A stretch of DNA of 64,000 bases. Source: Ilex aquifolium (Eukaryota; Streptophyta; Magnoliopsida; Aquifoliales; Aquifoliaceae). Below, piece after piece: positions 21,917 to 33,490 of the stretch (positions within the stretch are counted from its first letter, which is position 1; the number at the start of each line of letters is the position of its first letter). The stretch spans positions 39,798,142 to 39,862,141 of the forward strand of contig OX637394.1 in the NCBI GenBank assembly GCA_951799425.1. Direction: 5' to 3'. The position numbers were made by a program, and so were the translations under genes. The notes below the pieces were generated by a model that worked only from the letters and a program-made list of their open reading frames with translations, had not been told where the DNA came from and searched no databases.

Positions 21917-24906
21917 ATGATGCCAATGACATGCCACAGTTTTGAGTTTGGTAGAACTAGGCTGGACTTGGTTGCACGTGTGTGTTCTTCCGATGCTTCA
22001 TTCGACCGGTTTTCCGCAAATTATCCTGCAAAAGGCTTCTCCAACACCTTTAATGGAGGCTATAGGCCCCGGAAATTGTTCTGTGGACAGTATGAAATTG
22101 GTTTGGGCCACGTTTTCTTGGAGAAGACTCGAAAAAATCTGCTAAATGGTGCGTTCTTTGATGAGCTTAGAATGAATTAAATTTCTGATTTGGTGTTGAA
22201 TTGATTTCAGTGGTTCATACTTCATAGTATTTAAGTTTTGTTATGGAACTGCTGTAGGGGTAGCTGCACTAGGTTTTCAACCAGTGCTGGATGTGAAGGA
22301 AGATTCAAAGAGTCTCATACTGACAAATCTGTTTGAACTGGTTGCTGATGACCTCCAAACATTGGACAATAATCTCCAGTCAGTGAGTAAATATATATTT
22401 GGTTGCTGATTACCTCCAAAATAATTGTTCTCCTTTTATGGTTCTTAATATGGCTTGTATGCTTTGAAAATGTTGTTAGGGTTAATTATACTGCGAGATT
22501 TATGTCATTTTGTCACCTCAGTTATTATTTTTTTTTACATTGCACCTTCCGCTATGATTAGTAGTTTAACATTACCCTAATGATTTACGTCCGTTAGAAA
22601 TCTGATGGGAAGTTGTTTCACTTTGTTCCCCAAACTATGGGATTTTTCACATTTTTCATCCAAAAGATTATGAACGTTGCGTTTGCAATGTGAGAAATTT
22701 AATGGTTTAGGTGGCAAAGTTAGATGTAGGCCATAGTTTAGGGGACAAAATATTATTGTCTAAATCTGATGAAGATCATCTGCTAGATTGTTGGTACAGA
22801 AAACAAGAGATTGAAATCAGCTCTTGAGCATATCTTTCGTGCTGGTGGAAAGAGGGTGAGACCAGCTTTGGTTTTCCTAGTTTCAAGAGCAACAGCAGAA
22901 ATTGTGGGGTTGAAGTGAGCACTTTATATGATCTTTTTTTCTATTTTCTTTTCTTTTTTTTTTATTTCCCTGGAGAAGCACTTGCTGTATAAATTTCAAA
23001 AAGATTAAAAATTTCATACCATGTTTTATAATTCAGGGAACTTACAACCGAACATAGGCGTTTCGCAGAGATCATTGAGATGCTGCATACTGCGGGTTTG
23101 ATTCATGATGATGTACTGGATGAAAGTGATATGCGGAGAGGTAGGGAGAGCTATCTGAATTTTTATTGGGAACTAGTGAAATATTCTTCATGTTTCTCTC
23201 AGTTTCTTGTCATATTTCTGAGAAAAAAAAAAATTACACTTTGACCCTTTTAACTATGGTTCGGTCTCACATTTATCTTCTCAATCATGAAAAAAGATAA
23301 ATTACACTTTGATCCGCTTAACTATTATCCCTGTCTCATGTTGGCTCCGCAATTATCATGTTTTTTTACATTACACTTTCATAGCTATCATCATTAGTTT
23401 CACAATGCCTGAATGATTAACGCTGCTGTAAAGTTGACGGAAGTTATCTCAATTTGCCCCCTGAACTATATACCTTGTTTCATTTAGTTATCCCAGCACA
23501 TGGACATTTTTTTCTCTAAAAGATAAAAGACGTATGTTTTTGAGGTAATGTGGGGAAATGTGATAAATACATTAGTTTAAGGGGAAAAGTAAAATCGAGA
23601 CCATAGTTGAGTGAGTCAAAATATATTTTTTTTTCCTTCAAAAGTCTATTTTATCACACTAGTACCCCATTTTAAATTGTTGTGAATTGAGTAGTCAAAA
23701 TATAATTTTTTTCAGTGACGAAAGTTTTTTTGTGACGACCTTAAGTTTTTTGTCGCTAATAATTTTCTTTAGCGATGATACTTTAGTTGGTCACCAATAC
23801 CTTGAGTCTATCGCGACAAATTGGTGACCAAATTTTGTCATTCGCAGAAAACTTTTATAAGCGAATTATTCACTTTTAGCGACGTTAAAAAACATTCTTG
23901 TAGTGAAAGATTTATTTTGTGATTTGATAAACAACAATGTTGTCAGTGTCATGTAGAATTTCGGATAATCATGCATGACAATACTACCTTAGTATGCAAT
24001 CTTTATTTTCCTTTCTTTTTTTCTTTTTCGTATTTAATAACAAGCTGTCACCTTCTAATTATACCATCTTAAATGTAGGGAAGGAAACTGTTCATCAGTT
24101 ATATGGTACAAAAATGGCAGTGTTGACAGGGGACTTCATGTTCGCGCAGTCTTCATTGTACCTGGCTAATCTCGAAAACATTCAAGTCATTAAGCTCATA
24201 AGCCAAGTATGTCGACGTGCACCTATCAATATTTCCCGTCTATGTTCACTTTTCTGAGTATTAATTTCATCAGTGTCTTCTAAATACCCTTTTCATTGAC
24301 ATATTTTGTAAATCGATTATGAAAAAGGGTTGAGTAATTTGAGGAGCATTGTGGTAGGCAGTTAAAGATTTGGCAAGTGGTGAAATGAAGCAGGCGTCGA
24401 GCTTGTTTAACTGTGATGTTGGACTGGAAGAATATTTGATCAAGAGCTACTACAAAACAGCCTCGATTATCGCTGCTAGCGCCAAAGGAGCCGCCATTTT
24501 TAGTGGCGTTAGCAGCGATATCTGTGAGCAAATGCATCAATATGGCAAGAACCTCGGTCTATCGTTTCAAGTTATGGATGACATTTTGGATTTCACTCAG
24601 TCTGCAGAGCGACTTGGGAAGCCAGCCGGAAGTGACTTGGCCAAAGGGAACCTGACTGCACCAGCGATTTTTGCACTAGAGAAAGAGCCCAAATTGAGAG
24701 AGATCATTGAATCTAAATTTTCTGAAACTGGTTCTCTTGAAAAGGCCATTGAGTTGGTTAAGAGCTGTGGGGGCATTGAGAGAGCACAAGATCTAGCAAA
24801 AGAGAAAGCTGATCTTGCAATCCAATGTCTTCAATGCCTTCCTCAGAGTGCCTTTCGTGTGGCCCTTAAGGATATGGTGAATTATAATCTCGAGCGAATT
24901 GATTAG
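21917..24906 (+). CDS. SPS: solanesyl diphosphate synthase, plastid type (copy 2)
   Basis: Paralogue of the gene at 7764 with the same six-exon plan and identical phases: exons 21917-22148, 22258-22382, 22787-22914, 23037-23140, 24079-24206 and 24358-24906, giving 421 residues without stops. GGKRVRP is at 139-145, DDVLD at 186-190, DDILD at 313-317, and GNLTAP is retained. Exon 6 is read from GCAGTTAAAG because the other nearby AG would shift the frame. Differences from copy 1 include [11 protein letters not shown] for [11 protein letters not shown] (residues 124-134), TAGLIHDD for TASLIHDD just before the first Asp motif (where side chains set product length in this family), [10 protein letters not shown] for [10 protein letters not shown], and SSLYLAN for SSWYLAN. 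It probably still makes a prenyl diphosphate; whether chain length or activity differs is unknown. Confidence 0.92.
22483..22770. repeat. decayed MITE in SPS copy 2 intron 2
   Basis: The left end GGGTTAATTATACT...ATTTTGTCACC and the right end CCATAGTTTAGGGGACAAAAT are partly complementary. The composition is that of a common plant MITE whose ends read as a foldback around a GGGTTAATTACACTTTG-type motif. Boundaries are approximate. Confidence 0.45.
23230..23632. repeat. MITE in SPS copy 2 intron 4
   Basis: The left end AATTACACTTTGACCC...AACTATGGT is complementary to the right end ACCATAGTTGAGTGAGTCAAA. The left end is repeated once more at about 23298-23330. Same general family as 22483-22770, with no coding capacity. 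Confidence 0.6.
23713..23908. repeat. CACTA-like terminal remnant
   Basis: The right end CATTCTTGTAGTG is the complement of CACTACAAGAATG, the type of end used by CACTA/En-Spm elements. It is preceded by TTTTAGCGACG-type subterminal repeats. The left end is diverged (CAGTGACGAAAG). It lies in intron 4 of SPS copy 2. Confidence 0.45.
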
Positions 24907-26190
24907 ATCATTAGATGGATATGGTGAATTCGCGGAAAATCATGCCAAAATATTGTTCTTTTTTTAGCAATATTGGGCAGAGGCGTATGGTTTGATAATA
25001 ATTGCGTGCATCTAAAGTTTACTTTGAGCACATGGTTTGAGCGATTTTCCTTTACCAAAAAGAAATAATGAGAAGGGGTATTCTGCAATTTGCATCCCTA
25101 TTTCCCAACAAGGGCAGTAAGTCCTTCCCCTCCCAACATAAATTCAGTCAAGAACATAGTCTATTTATACCAAATTAGGGGTGTGTTTACATTAAACACC
25201 CACTCAACCCACAAAAATTTCAAAATAAATAAATAGAAATAAAGAAAATCAAAAGGAGCCAATGAATTTCAATAACTTAAAGAGAGTGATCCAAGCTTAA
25301 CTCATTCACCACAAGGTCTTTAATCTTATCACCTTGTCTCCCCGTTGCATGGTTGAAAGCATCGAACAATACAGATGCAATTTGGCTGAGTAGCTTCTAA
25401 CTAGCCACCTTTCAATTCGATCTTGTGTGTAAAGTATGAGACTCACGTGATTTGTTGAGTTGTTTGATACATTCTTGAATCTATCGTCATTTTAAATTTT
25501 TATATAACATTTCGTGTATATCATCTAAAACAATTTTACGATATCACCATTGATGTATTTTATTATTCTCCTAATCAATGATCGATGTCGCGAACTTGAA
25601 CCATGTCATACTGGGAGGATAGGGTTCACACCCCAAGAAGGGCACAAGGTATTTCAATACCTAAGCTTCAGCCCATTACCAACCAAGCTAAGCATTGATT
25701 CTGGTACCCAAAATCTGGAGCCTGTTAAGTGGTCATGTGATCATATCACGTGAAGCATGATGGATTTGGTTAAAAATTAAGCAATCATATTCTATTAACT
25801 CTTAGATTTGGCCTAAGTTGCCTCAATTTCACCATTTTGTCTACAGCTCATAAGGTTGACATTTTGATTTAACTTAATATATAGAAAGTTTTTTGGTTTT
25901 TTCAACTGTCGGACATGTTCAGACTAGTTTACGCACACTTTGACTAATTTTTTTCCCGATTCGGTTAAAAGTAGATCATGTATGCTGGGACGACGGTATT
26001 CATGAGGGATTGCTAGGACAACGGTATTCATGAGGGATAAATCACTCATGACCCGACTCCAATGAATTGTCCAAAATTCGAAAGTCTAAGTTTATAATTT
26101 GTTCATGTTACCACTTTACTCTTTTGTGTTAATATATAGAAGCTATGTAATGCATATTACAATGGACGAATTACATTTTGATTTAACTTA
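24907..26190. other. SPS copy 2 3' flank and spacer
   Basis: The 3' untranslated region is expected at the start. About 25745-25860 is the third copy of the dispersed direct repeat seen at 17130 and 20865. The 22-bp word beginning GGACAACGGTATTCATG is doubled at about 25988-26036. No gene is supported. Confidence 0.4.
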
Positions 26191-26350
26191 AGGGAAATAT
26201 TATGTATCCCAAATTTGCATCTCAAATGAAAGGAGACCGTTAGATGAGTGGGTCCCATCAATTTTTTTAAATGAGACCCACTGATCCAATGGTCCTCTTT
26301 CATTTCGGATGCAAATTTGGGTTGCAAATTTGAGATACATAACATTGCTC
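26191..26350. repeat. palindromic MITE (160 bp)
   Basis: The ends AGGGAAATATTATGTATC and GAGCAATGTTATGTATC (opposite strand) are inverted repeats, and CAAATTTGCATC also recurs inverted. An exact 8-bp duplication TTAACTTA flanks it (26183-26190 and 26351-26358). Confidence 0.85.
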
Positions 26351-26358
26351 TTAACTTA

Positions 26359-26932
26359 ACTAGGTCTCTTGTCTCGCGTTGCGTTCTTAGCTATTAAATT
26401 TTTTACATTATATGATAATTGTAGTTATTAATTTTACATTATTGGTGGACAATAATATACTGTTTTGACTTCTTCACTATATTAATGGTTGTTTGAAGAA
26501 CATGATCGGAATGTTTATTTGAATTTTAGTATAACAAAAAAGAGCGAGATTCAAATCATATAATCGTGCTTGTCCGTAAAAAAAACAAAAATGCAAAGGT
26601 TGTTTTATTAAAAGGCCCTCAAAGACAAAAAAAGAAAATACTGTCAAGGGTCAGTTTTTATTCAATTAGCTCTGTTTGACTTAGACCCCACAAAGGAGGC
26701 TACATTACGTGTTATCAATATGGGTCTGTTCCTTACTCTTTTCCAGAGGTCGAAAGTTCGAGTTCTGGAGTCTCTATTAGGGTTCGATGGTTGATTGTTA
26801 TGTTAACCTAGTTAGATCTGGTCTTGAGAGGTGTTCCAGACGCTGTCAGGAGCCTTATGATTCTACCGGTGAGAGCCTAACAGAGTGGTCGCTGGGAGCT
26901 CTTTCTTGCCCCCACCCCTTTTTTAACCGACA

Positions 26933-26972
<40 letters not shown>

Positions 26973-26974
26973 TT
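26359..26974. other. spacer ending in (AT)n(GT)n microsatellite
   Basis: No gene is seen. An (AT)n tract followed by (GT)n at about 26933-26971 directly abuts the caulimovirid fragment that begins near 26975. Confidence 0.5.
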
Positions 26975-28611
26975 AAAGTTGAAGATGAGTTCATAAATGC
27001 ACTCAAAAATAAATTACATGGTTTGACATGAAATGTCATTTCTCCGACAGAACAATCTGAAACTGAAATTAAAAAATTTGAAGATTCTTTATATCACATG
27101 CAAACAGAAGAGATAAATAAAATCGGGTACTTTAAACCTAAAAGACAAAATGCTACCTATTCACAAGCCCCTCCGATGAGAGCTTATTATCAAAGAACAA
27201 CACCTCAAGATATTTATATGGGAAAAACTTTTTTATTGATCAACAAGGATATGATGTCTCTTCAATTTATGAATGAAATATTGATGGCATGTATGAATAT
27301 GTAATTCACCAAGTTTTACATAAAATTCTAATGTATGCGTCGATATGTCGAGCTAATCGTAATTCTGATCATGCTACTGCAAAATTTATAACTGTCGAAT
27401 TTACTGGTCAATTAAGAGGTTGGTGGGATAACTATTTAAGTCCAATTCAACAAAATGAAATTTTAAATGCAATAAAAATAATAACAGCTGAATATGGGAG
27501 TATAACTATTCAAGAATATGCAATTTATACATTAATACAAACCATATTAAAACACTTTGTTGGATCAAGTTTCCAAAGTACAGATAAAAGTAAAGAGCTC
27601 TTAATGAATTTATGATGTCCCACCTTAATACATTTTAAGTGGTATAAAGATGTATTATTGGCTAAAGTTTTATTAAGACCCGATGCTAATAATGAATTTT
27701 GGAAAGAAAAGTTTATCTCAGGGTTACCCTGTCTATTTGCTGAGAAGATAAGGGTAAGGTTAAGACAAAGACATGGAGGATTTAAAATTCTTTATGAAAA
27801 TTATACTTATGGAGAACTAATTTCTGAATGTATTTCAGAAGGTTTAGCTCTCTATAATGATTTAAATCTTAAAGCTCAACTTAAAAGACAAAGATTAACT
27901 GGTCGAAAAGATCTTGGAGAATTTTGTAATCAGTTTGCGTACAATCTGGATATTCCAAAAGATAAAGTTTCTAGTAAAAGGATATCTTTCACTAAGACTT
28001 ATAAAAAAGGTAGAAAATTCTATAAAAAAGAATTATGGAAAAGAAAAAGTTGATAAAATTACTAAAAAATCTAAAGAAAATGATAAAAAAAACCTATTTT
28101 AAAATGTTTTAAGTGTGGCAAAGAAGGTCATATTGCTTTAAATGCTCAACTAAACAATAAATTAATTAATTAATTAATGATGAAGATCTTAAAGAAAAAA
28201 TTTTAAAAATTGTTTTAAATTCAGAAAGTGAAGACTCTACTAATGGTCTATCTTCTGAAGAAGAATATCATAATATTAATGAGATAAGTAATTCATCTTC
28301 GGATGAAGAAAAGTCAAAACCAGATAAAGCTTGTTCTTCTCATTGTCAAGCTGAAACCAATTATTATAAAGTTATTTTAGCAATGAAATGATTAAGTATA
28401 AATACTTTGACTAAGTCACAAACATTAATTCTTGATTTTATTGATAAAATTCAAGATCCAGATTCTCAAAGAAAAGCTAAGTCACAAACATTAATTCTTG
28501 ATCTTATCCGAAGACTCATTAATGAAGATGATATTGAGATAAATCTTCATGATGATAACGGCAATATGTTGTATAATTTGTTTTACAGGAAATGATCAGA
28601 TAAAGCTGAGT
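26975..28611 (+). pseudogene. endogenous caulimovirid fragment: coat-protein region
   Basis: Degenerate piece of a pararetrovirus ORF1. It starts at EFINALKNKL, homologous to EFINELKKKL at about 60465 in the 56-64 kb copy. It then runs through a coat-protein core with RGWWDNYLS (27415-27441) and WKEKFISGLP (27700-27729), a basic stretch, and a zinc knuckle CFKCGKEGH (28105-28131) whose last Cys is out of frame. The tail LSINTLTKSQ matches 60795-60824. Several stops and frameshifts break it (for example 27301 and 27613). The tail segment is partly duplicated (28414-28506). The left edge abuts a microsatellite and the right edge is cut by a gypsy LTR. The florendovirus-like assignment rests on domain order in the longer copies. 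Confidence 0.75.
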
Positions 28612-31372
28612 CTTCGGTGAAATCCTTCATTTTTTGTAAACCCCTACATTCGTATCTTTATATAGTAATATAATGATGTTTTGAAATGCTAATATATGTG
28701 ATGATGTATGCATGAACTATGTATATTGTAAGAGTAGAAATAAAAATGTTAGGCGAGGTAATAGGGTATGTATTGGAAGATAGGAAGTATTCCGGAGTGA
28801 AAGCACACTTAAGAGAAAATTTGGGTAGAAAGAATTTTGGACACTGCCTAGTATTTAGATCATAACTTTTTATTCTAATGTCTGTTTGATCTGAAATTTT
28901 GACATTAGATATTAGACTTCCAGGTCTACAAAAGTGTATTTCACGAAAAATTTTCAAATCAATCTCTAAATAGGCCAAAACTTCACTGGAAGTTGCAGCA
29001 GAAACAGGAATTTCGTTCGAACGTGAATCGACGTTCGAATATGAATAAACGTTCGAACGAAAGTTCGTTCCAGTACTCTTGTCTGATGGAAAAACAAAAG
29101 TACTAGGAGCGACGAACGTTCGAACGCCAATGACGTTCGAACGTGAGTTACGAATCTGAGTTTCAGAATCGCGCACAGGAGACTCTTTTCTCACCATATA
29201 AATACACAAGGACGCCTCTCTTTGCATCATTTCAACATTTCTAACCCTAGAAAGTCTAAGAGAGGAAGAAAGAAAGATAAAAACACAAGATCAAGAGGGA
29301 TTTTCACATTGAACAGGATCAAAACTTCAAGTTTTTCAAGAACACTTAGGAAGAAGAAAGGTATGGGTTTTCTTCCACTCTTGTTCATTGATGCTAGGGA
29401 TTATATATATGTATATTTTGACTCTCAATCCTATATATATGATATGAAATCATTATTTCTTGATGCTCTTGCAAATATTACCATGTTTTGAACAAAACTA
29501 TGGTTGGATAGCCATGAAATCTTTTTTTCTTGTCTCAAAACCCTAGTTTTCAAGAGAAATGAATTTTTCTCTTGATTTTTCCTTTGTTCTTAATTTCAAA
29601 ACTCTAGTGCTTGGTATTGAACAATAAAATGGTATTTATGATGATCTCTTGCTTATTTTTCTTAAATTGCTCAGTTGGAAAAATACCTATGGAATTGGAG
29701 GTTTTTGATTTACTTGTGATTTGAGAAATTGGTTGGTGTTGTATCTCTTGTGAATGTTTGGATGACCATGGGTTACCGTTGACCAAGTATCGTAGAGTGG
29801 GTTAGATGCGTTTCTTACTCTGTGTGGGTTTGAAGGTTCCCTATCACTCGTAGTAGGGTTGGTGTCTTGCGAGGACCAAACCACTTTTCGCTCACGTGGT
29901 ACCGAGATTGAGGGTTAGTATACTATTCCTGGGTTGGATCATCTTTGCCGATGCGTCGGTATATGTCCTTCCTAAAGTTGTGTATCCTTGCGATGATTGA
30001 GTTTTTGTGTGTGGGCAAGGATATTCTCAATGTGTTTATTCATGCGATGTCATAAATCATACCTGAGATACATAATGTGGTTACAGATACAATTTGTGAT
30101 TTGAGATACATTGTGGGATATGGTACAAATGGTGGATTATTGTTTTTTGTTGGAAAGATACAATTGTTGCAATTGGTTTATTGTTGGGAATTGATTTTAT
30201 CTCTTCATTTAAATTATTGTTATTGCTTACACTTGAGATCGGATGAATTGTCACTGTTTTCTATCAAAAGTTATGTATGATATTTTTAAAATGAGACCGA
30301 CTTGTTTTATATGTTTTCTAAACCTTGTTCGATTTTGGGAGAATTTTCCTACAAAGCTTAGTGCTCACCCCCTACAAACAATATTCTTTTTAGATTTTGG
30401 TTTAGAGGAAGAGTTCGGAGTTGACGGGCAGGTGCTTTGGGAAGCTCAAGTTGAGGGGCATGTAGATCCGAAGGGGAATGTCTAGAATTGTTCTTTTTAT
30501 GTTTTACACTAGGGGATTTCTTTTGAGAATACTGTTCATGTTAATATTTTTCATTATTCCGCTGCGAGATAATAGTTTGGCATATTCTTTTGGGCGTAAT
30601 TGACATAGTTTGACATATTCTTTTGGATGTAATGATCATGTTTTGACTTATTCTTTTGGGATGATGTTGTAGATCTTATGGATGATGAATGAAATTTTCT
30701 TTAATTATGGATCTTATTAGTTGCTCTCATGATGTGAATGATTTTAAATAGTAATGTCGTCCAAGGGGGAATTTGGGGCGTTACATTTTTGTATGGTTGC
30801 ATAGCCCTTGTCGAGGAGATCGACTTTAATACTTTGCCCAAAAATTTTCGACCGGCGGAACTCCATAGATCTGAGAGAGAAGATTGAAATTCTCTCTTTT
30901 TCCTCTCTTTTTCTTCTAAGGTTAAACCCAGCAGAAAACCAGCAGAGAATTTTCTAAAAAATCAGATTTTAGTCTCTATTTATACACTTTAACGTTTGGT
31001 CCACGTCGCGTCACACGCCCCCCTTTTCCGGGTCCGTTTTTGCCTCAAAACGATTAAATTTCGCTCCGGGTCAAGTTCAAATATTTTTATTTCAGCTTGC
31101 TTTAAATTATTTTTCAAATTTTAAAATTTTATTAAAAAATTTATTTTTTGGGTCACCCGAGACCCGACCACCTCGTAAAACGCGAAAATCTGACTATCTC
31201 AGAATTCGACGAAATTTGTTTGGGTAACTAGATTTTGCGAGAAGAATTCAACGGTGAGGTCCGTTTCTTCATATGAACTCTAGAAAAATAAGGGTTCTCA
31301 ACCCGCACCGTAGTGACAATTTACCATTTTGCCATTTCTCATAAAAAAATTAAATTTACCCGGGTTTTACAT
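28612..31372 (-). mobile_element. truncated gypsy LTR (minus), split by a younger solo LTR
   Basis: Bases 28612-28634 plus 30786-31372 form one LTR piece, homologous in the same orientation to 35208-35816. Its TGTAAAACCCGGG end (minus strand) abuts viral ORF2 sequence at 31373. The other end stops inside the LTR at TCTTCGGTGAAATCC. The split is caused by the insertion at 28635-30785. Confidence 0.8.
28635..30785 (+). mobile_element. solo LTR (2151 bp) nested in another LTR
   Basis: Starts TGTAAACCCC and ends GGGGCGTTACA, with a TTTTT duplication (28630-28634 and 30786-30790). The empty site survives at about 35230 in the related LTR (TTCATTTTTTGTATGG). A TATA-type TATAAATACAC lies near 29198. 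A cluster of TTCGAA-centred palindromes occupies 29014-29145. No pol domain is seen, so I read it as a solo LTR of a Ty3/gypsy-type family. Confidence 0.8.
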
Positions 31373-33490
31373 TAACAACTTTAAGCTTGCAAGATTCAGT
31401 TAAAGGATGATAATAAGCATTGACCTGGGCTCTTCCGCCAGGTCTTCCTCTATCGCAGCCTCGGCCACGATTACTACTCTAATCTCGATTCATGAGAACC
31501 CTACAAAAATTCCCTAGTTAGAAAGTCGGGAAGAGAATTTAATTCACCTTTAACGTATTCAATCTTAAAATCAAAGACAGATAAAATAGTCTGTCATCTT
31601 GCAAAAATTTGTTTAGAGGCAATGTTCTTAACATCTTGTTCAAGAACATTCTTGACAGAGCTACAATCAATTCTTAGTAAAAATTCTTGATTTAATAGAT
31701 CATCATGAAATTTACTTATACATTTTATAATAGATAAATTTTAATAGTAGAATAATTTAATTGAGTAGATCCCCATTTACCAGAAGTAAATCTAATAATT
31801 AATTCTTTTTTAGTATTGAGATCTTTTTGTTTAAGAATATCTCCATATCCTATATCTGAGGCTTCAGTTTCAACAATTTTATTCCATCCGGGTTTTACCA
31901 ATGAAAGGCATGGTAAATGCTTAGTTTTAAGCTTCATTTTCCTTACTGCTACAATATGAAGATCTGTCCAAGGAGACGGATTCTTTTTAAGTCTGGAATT
32001 CAAAATAGCAGTATATTTTGCAAGATTTTGATAAAAATCTGTTAAATAATTTAAACTTCCTAAAAATCTTTGTAATTTCTTTTTATCTTTAATTTCATCC
32101 AGAAATTTGGATGCAAAGTCAATACTTCTTTCGATTAGGACTATATTTCCATGTTCAATATAATGTCCCAGAAATCTGACTTTTAATTGAAATAGTTTCA
32201 TTTTTATAGCAGAAAGAACCAATCCATTTTGTTTAACAACATGAATGAATTTATTCAAATGTTTAAAATGTTGATCAATAGAATCAGAAAAGATTAGTAT
32301 ATCATCAATATAAACTATGCAAAATACATAATAAGGATTAAATATATCATTCATAATATTCTGAAATTCAGATGAAGCATTTTTAAGACCAAAAAGCATA
32401 ACATTTCATTCATAATGTCCAAAAGGTACTGTGAAAGCAGTTTTATACTTGTCTTCTTCAGCAATTTGGATCTGCCAATAACCTGAATTTAAGTCAAACT
32501 TAGAAAAGATCTTAGCATTATATAATCGAGATAATAAATCTTTTTTATTGGGAATGGGATATCTAATCCATTGCAATACCTTATTTAAAGGTTTATAATT
32601 TATGACTAACCGAGGAACTCCTCGTTCTTTTTCTGCAGCATTATTTATATAAAAAGTTGCACAACTTCAATGTGAATAACTTTTTCGAATTAATGATTTT
32701 TCCATTAAAGAATCAATTTCTTTTTTACACAGTTCCAAATATTCTTTATTCATTTGAGTTGGTCTAGCCTTAGTGGGGATATCCTTTTCATTAAATTCCT
32801 TAATATAAGGAAGAGTTACAATATGTTTTTTCCTATTCCAAATGCAGTAGGAATAGTTTCACATATCTCTATAGTTATTTTAGTTTCAATTTCTTTTATT
32901 CTTTGTTTATATTCAGAAGAATTAAGTTTGTTAGATGAACTTAAGATTTTTATATCTTCTTTTAAAAAATTTAATTGATTTTCTTTATAAATCAAATTTT
33001 ATTTTATTTAATTTATCAACTTTATTTGAGGTGGAGTTATACACTCAAATAATATTTGTTGACCATTTATGGTAGTCAAAATTCCTTTAGAATCTATTAT
33101 TTCTATGGGTTCAATCATAGATAAAAATGGTGTTCCCAAAATTACTAATTGATTTAAATTATCAATAAGCATAAAAGTGGTAGGAATACAAATTCTTCCA
33201 TTACATATATAAACATTAGAAAGTTTAAAGTATATATTTAATTTTGAACCATCAGCAGTACTTACTGACTGAGTAGTTTTTTCAAAATATTTTGTGGGAA
33301 TTAATCCTACTTTTATACAATTCATATCTGCTCCGCTATCAATTAGAGCAATAGTTTCAATAGTAAAATTTTGATTTATGACAAGAATAATTTTAACATA
33401 CCATTTTGGAAAAGTTATCTTTTCTAATACATTCAAAAATTCAGTATTAGAAGAGTTAGTGACTTTTATGTCATCTTCCTTGATTGGCAT
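31373..33490 (-). pseudogene. endogenous caulimovirid, minus copy: protease, RT, RNase H, ORF2 start
   Basis: Read from 33490 downwards, the aspartic protease has the active-site motif LIDSGADMNCI at about 33352-33320. Reverse transcriptase follows, with the catalytic YIDDILIFS at about 32318-32292 in an open frame 32399-31725, then RNase H remnants. The next ORF begins at about 31490 with the same overlap seen near 63107 in the other copy, but it reaches a stop at its fifth codon. Stops and frameshifts lie between protease and RT. Protease, RT and RNase H in one ORF, followed by a second ORF of unknown role, fits the proposed genus Florendovirus. Confidence 0.85.

Noticed and set aside
26745-26790. 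tRNA-derived SINE with B-box-like GGTCGAAAGTTCGAGTTC
   Set aside because: The T-arm resemblance is short, no A box at the right distance was found, and no target duplication could be fixed.
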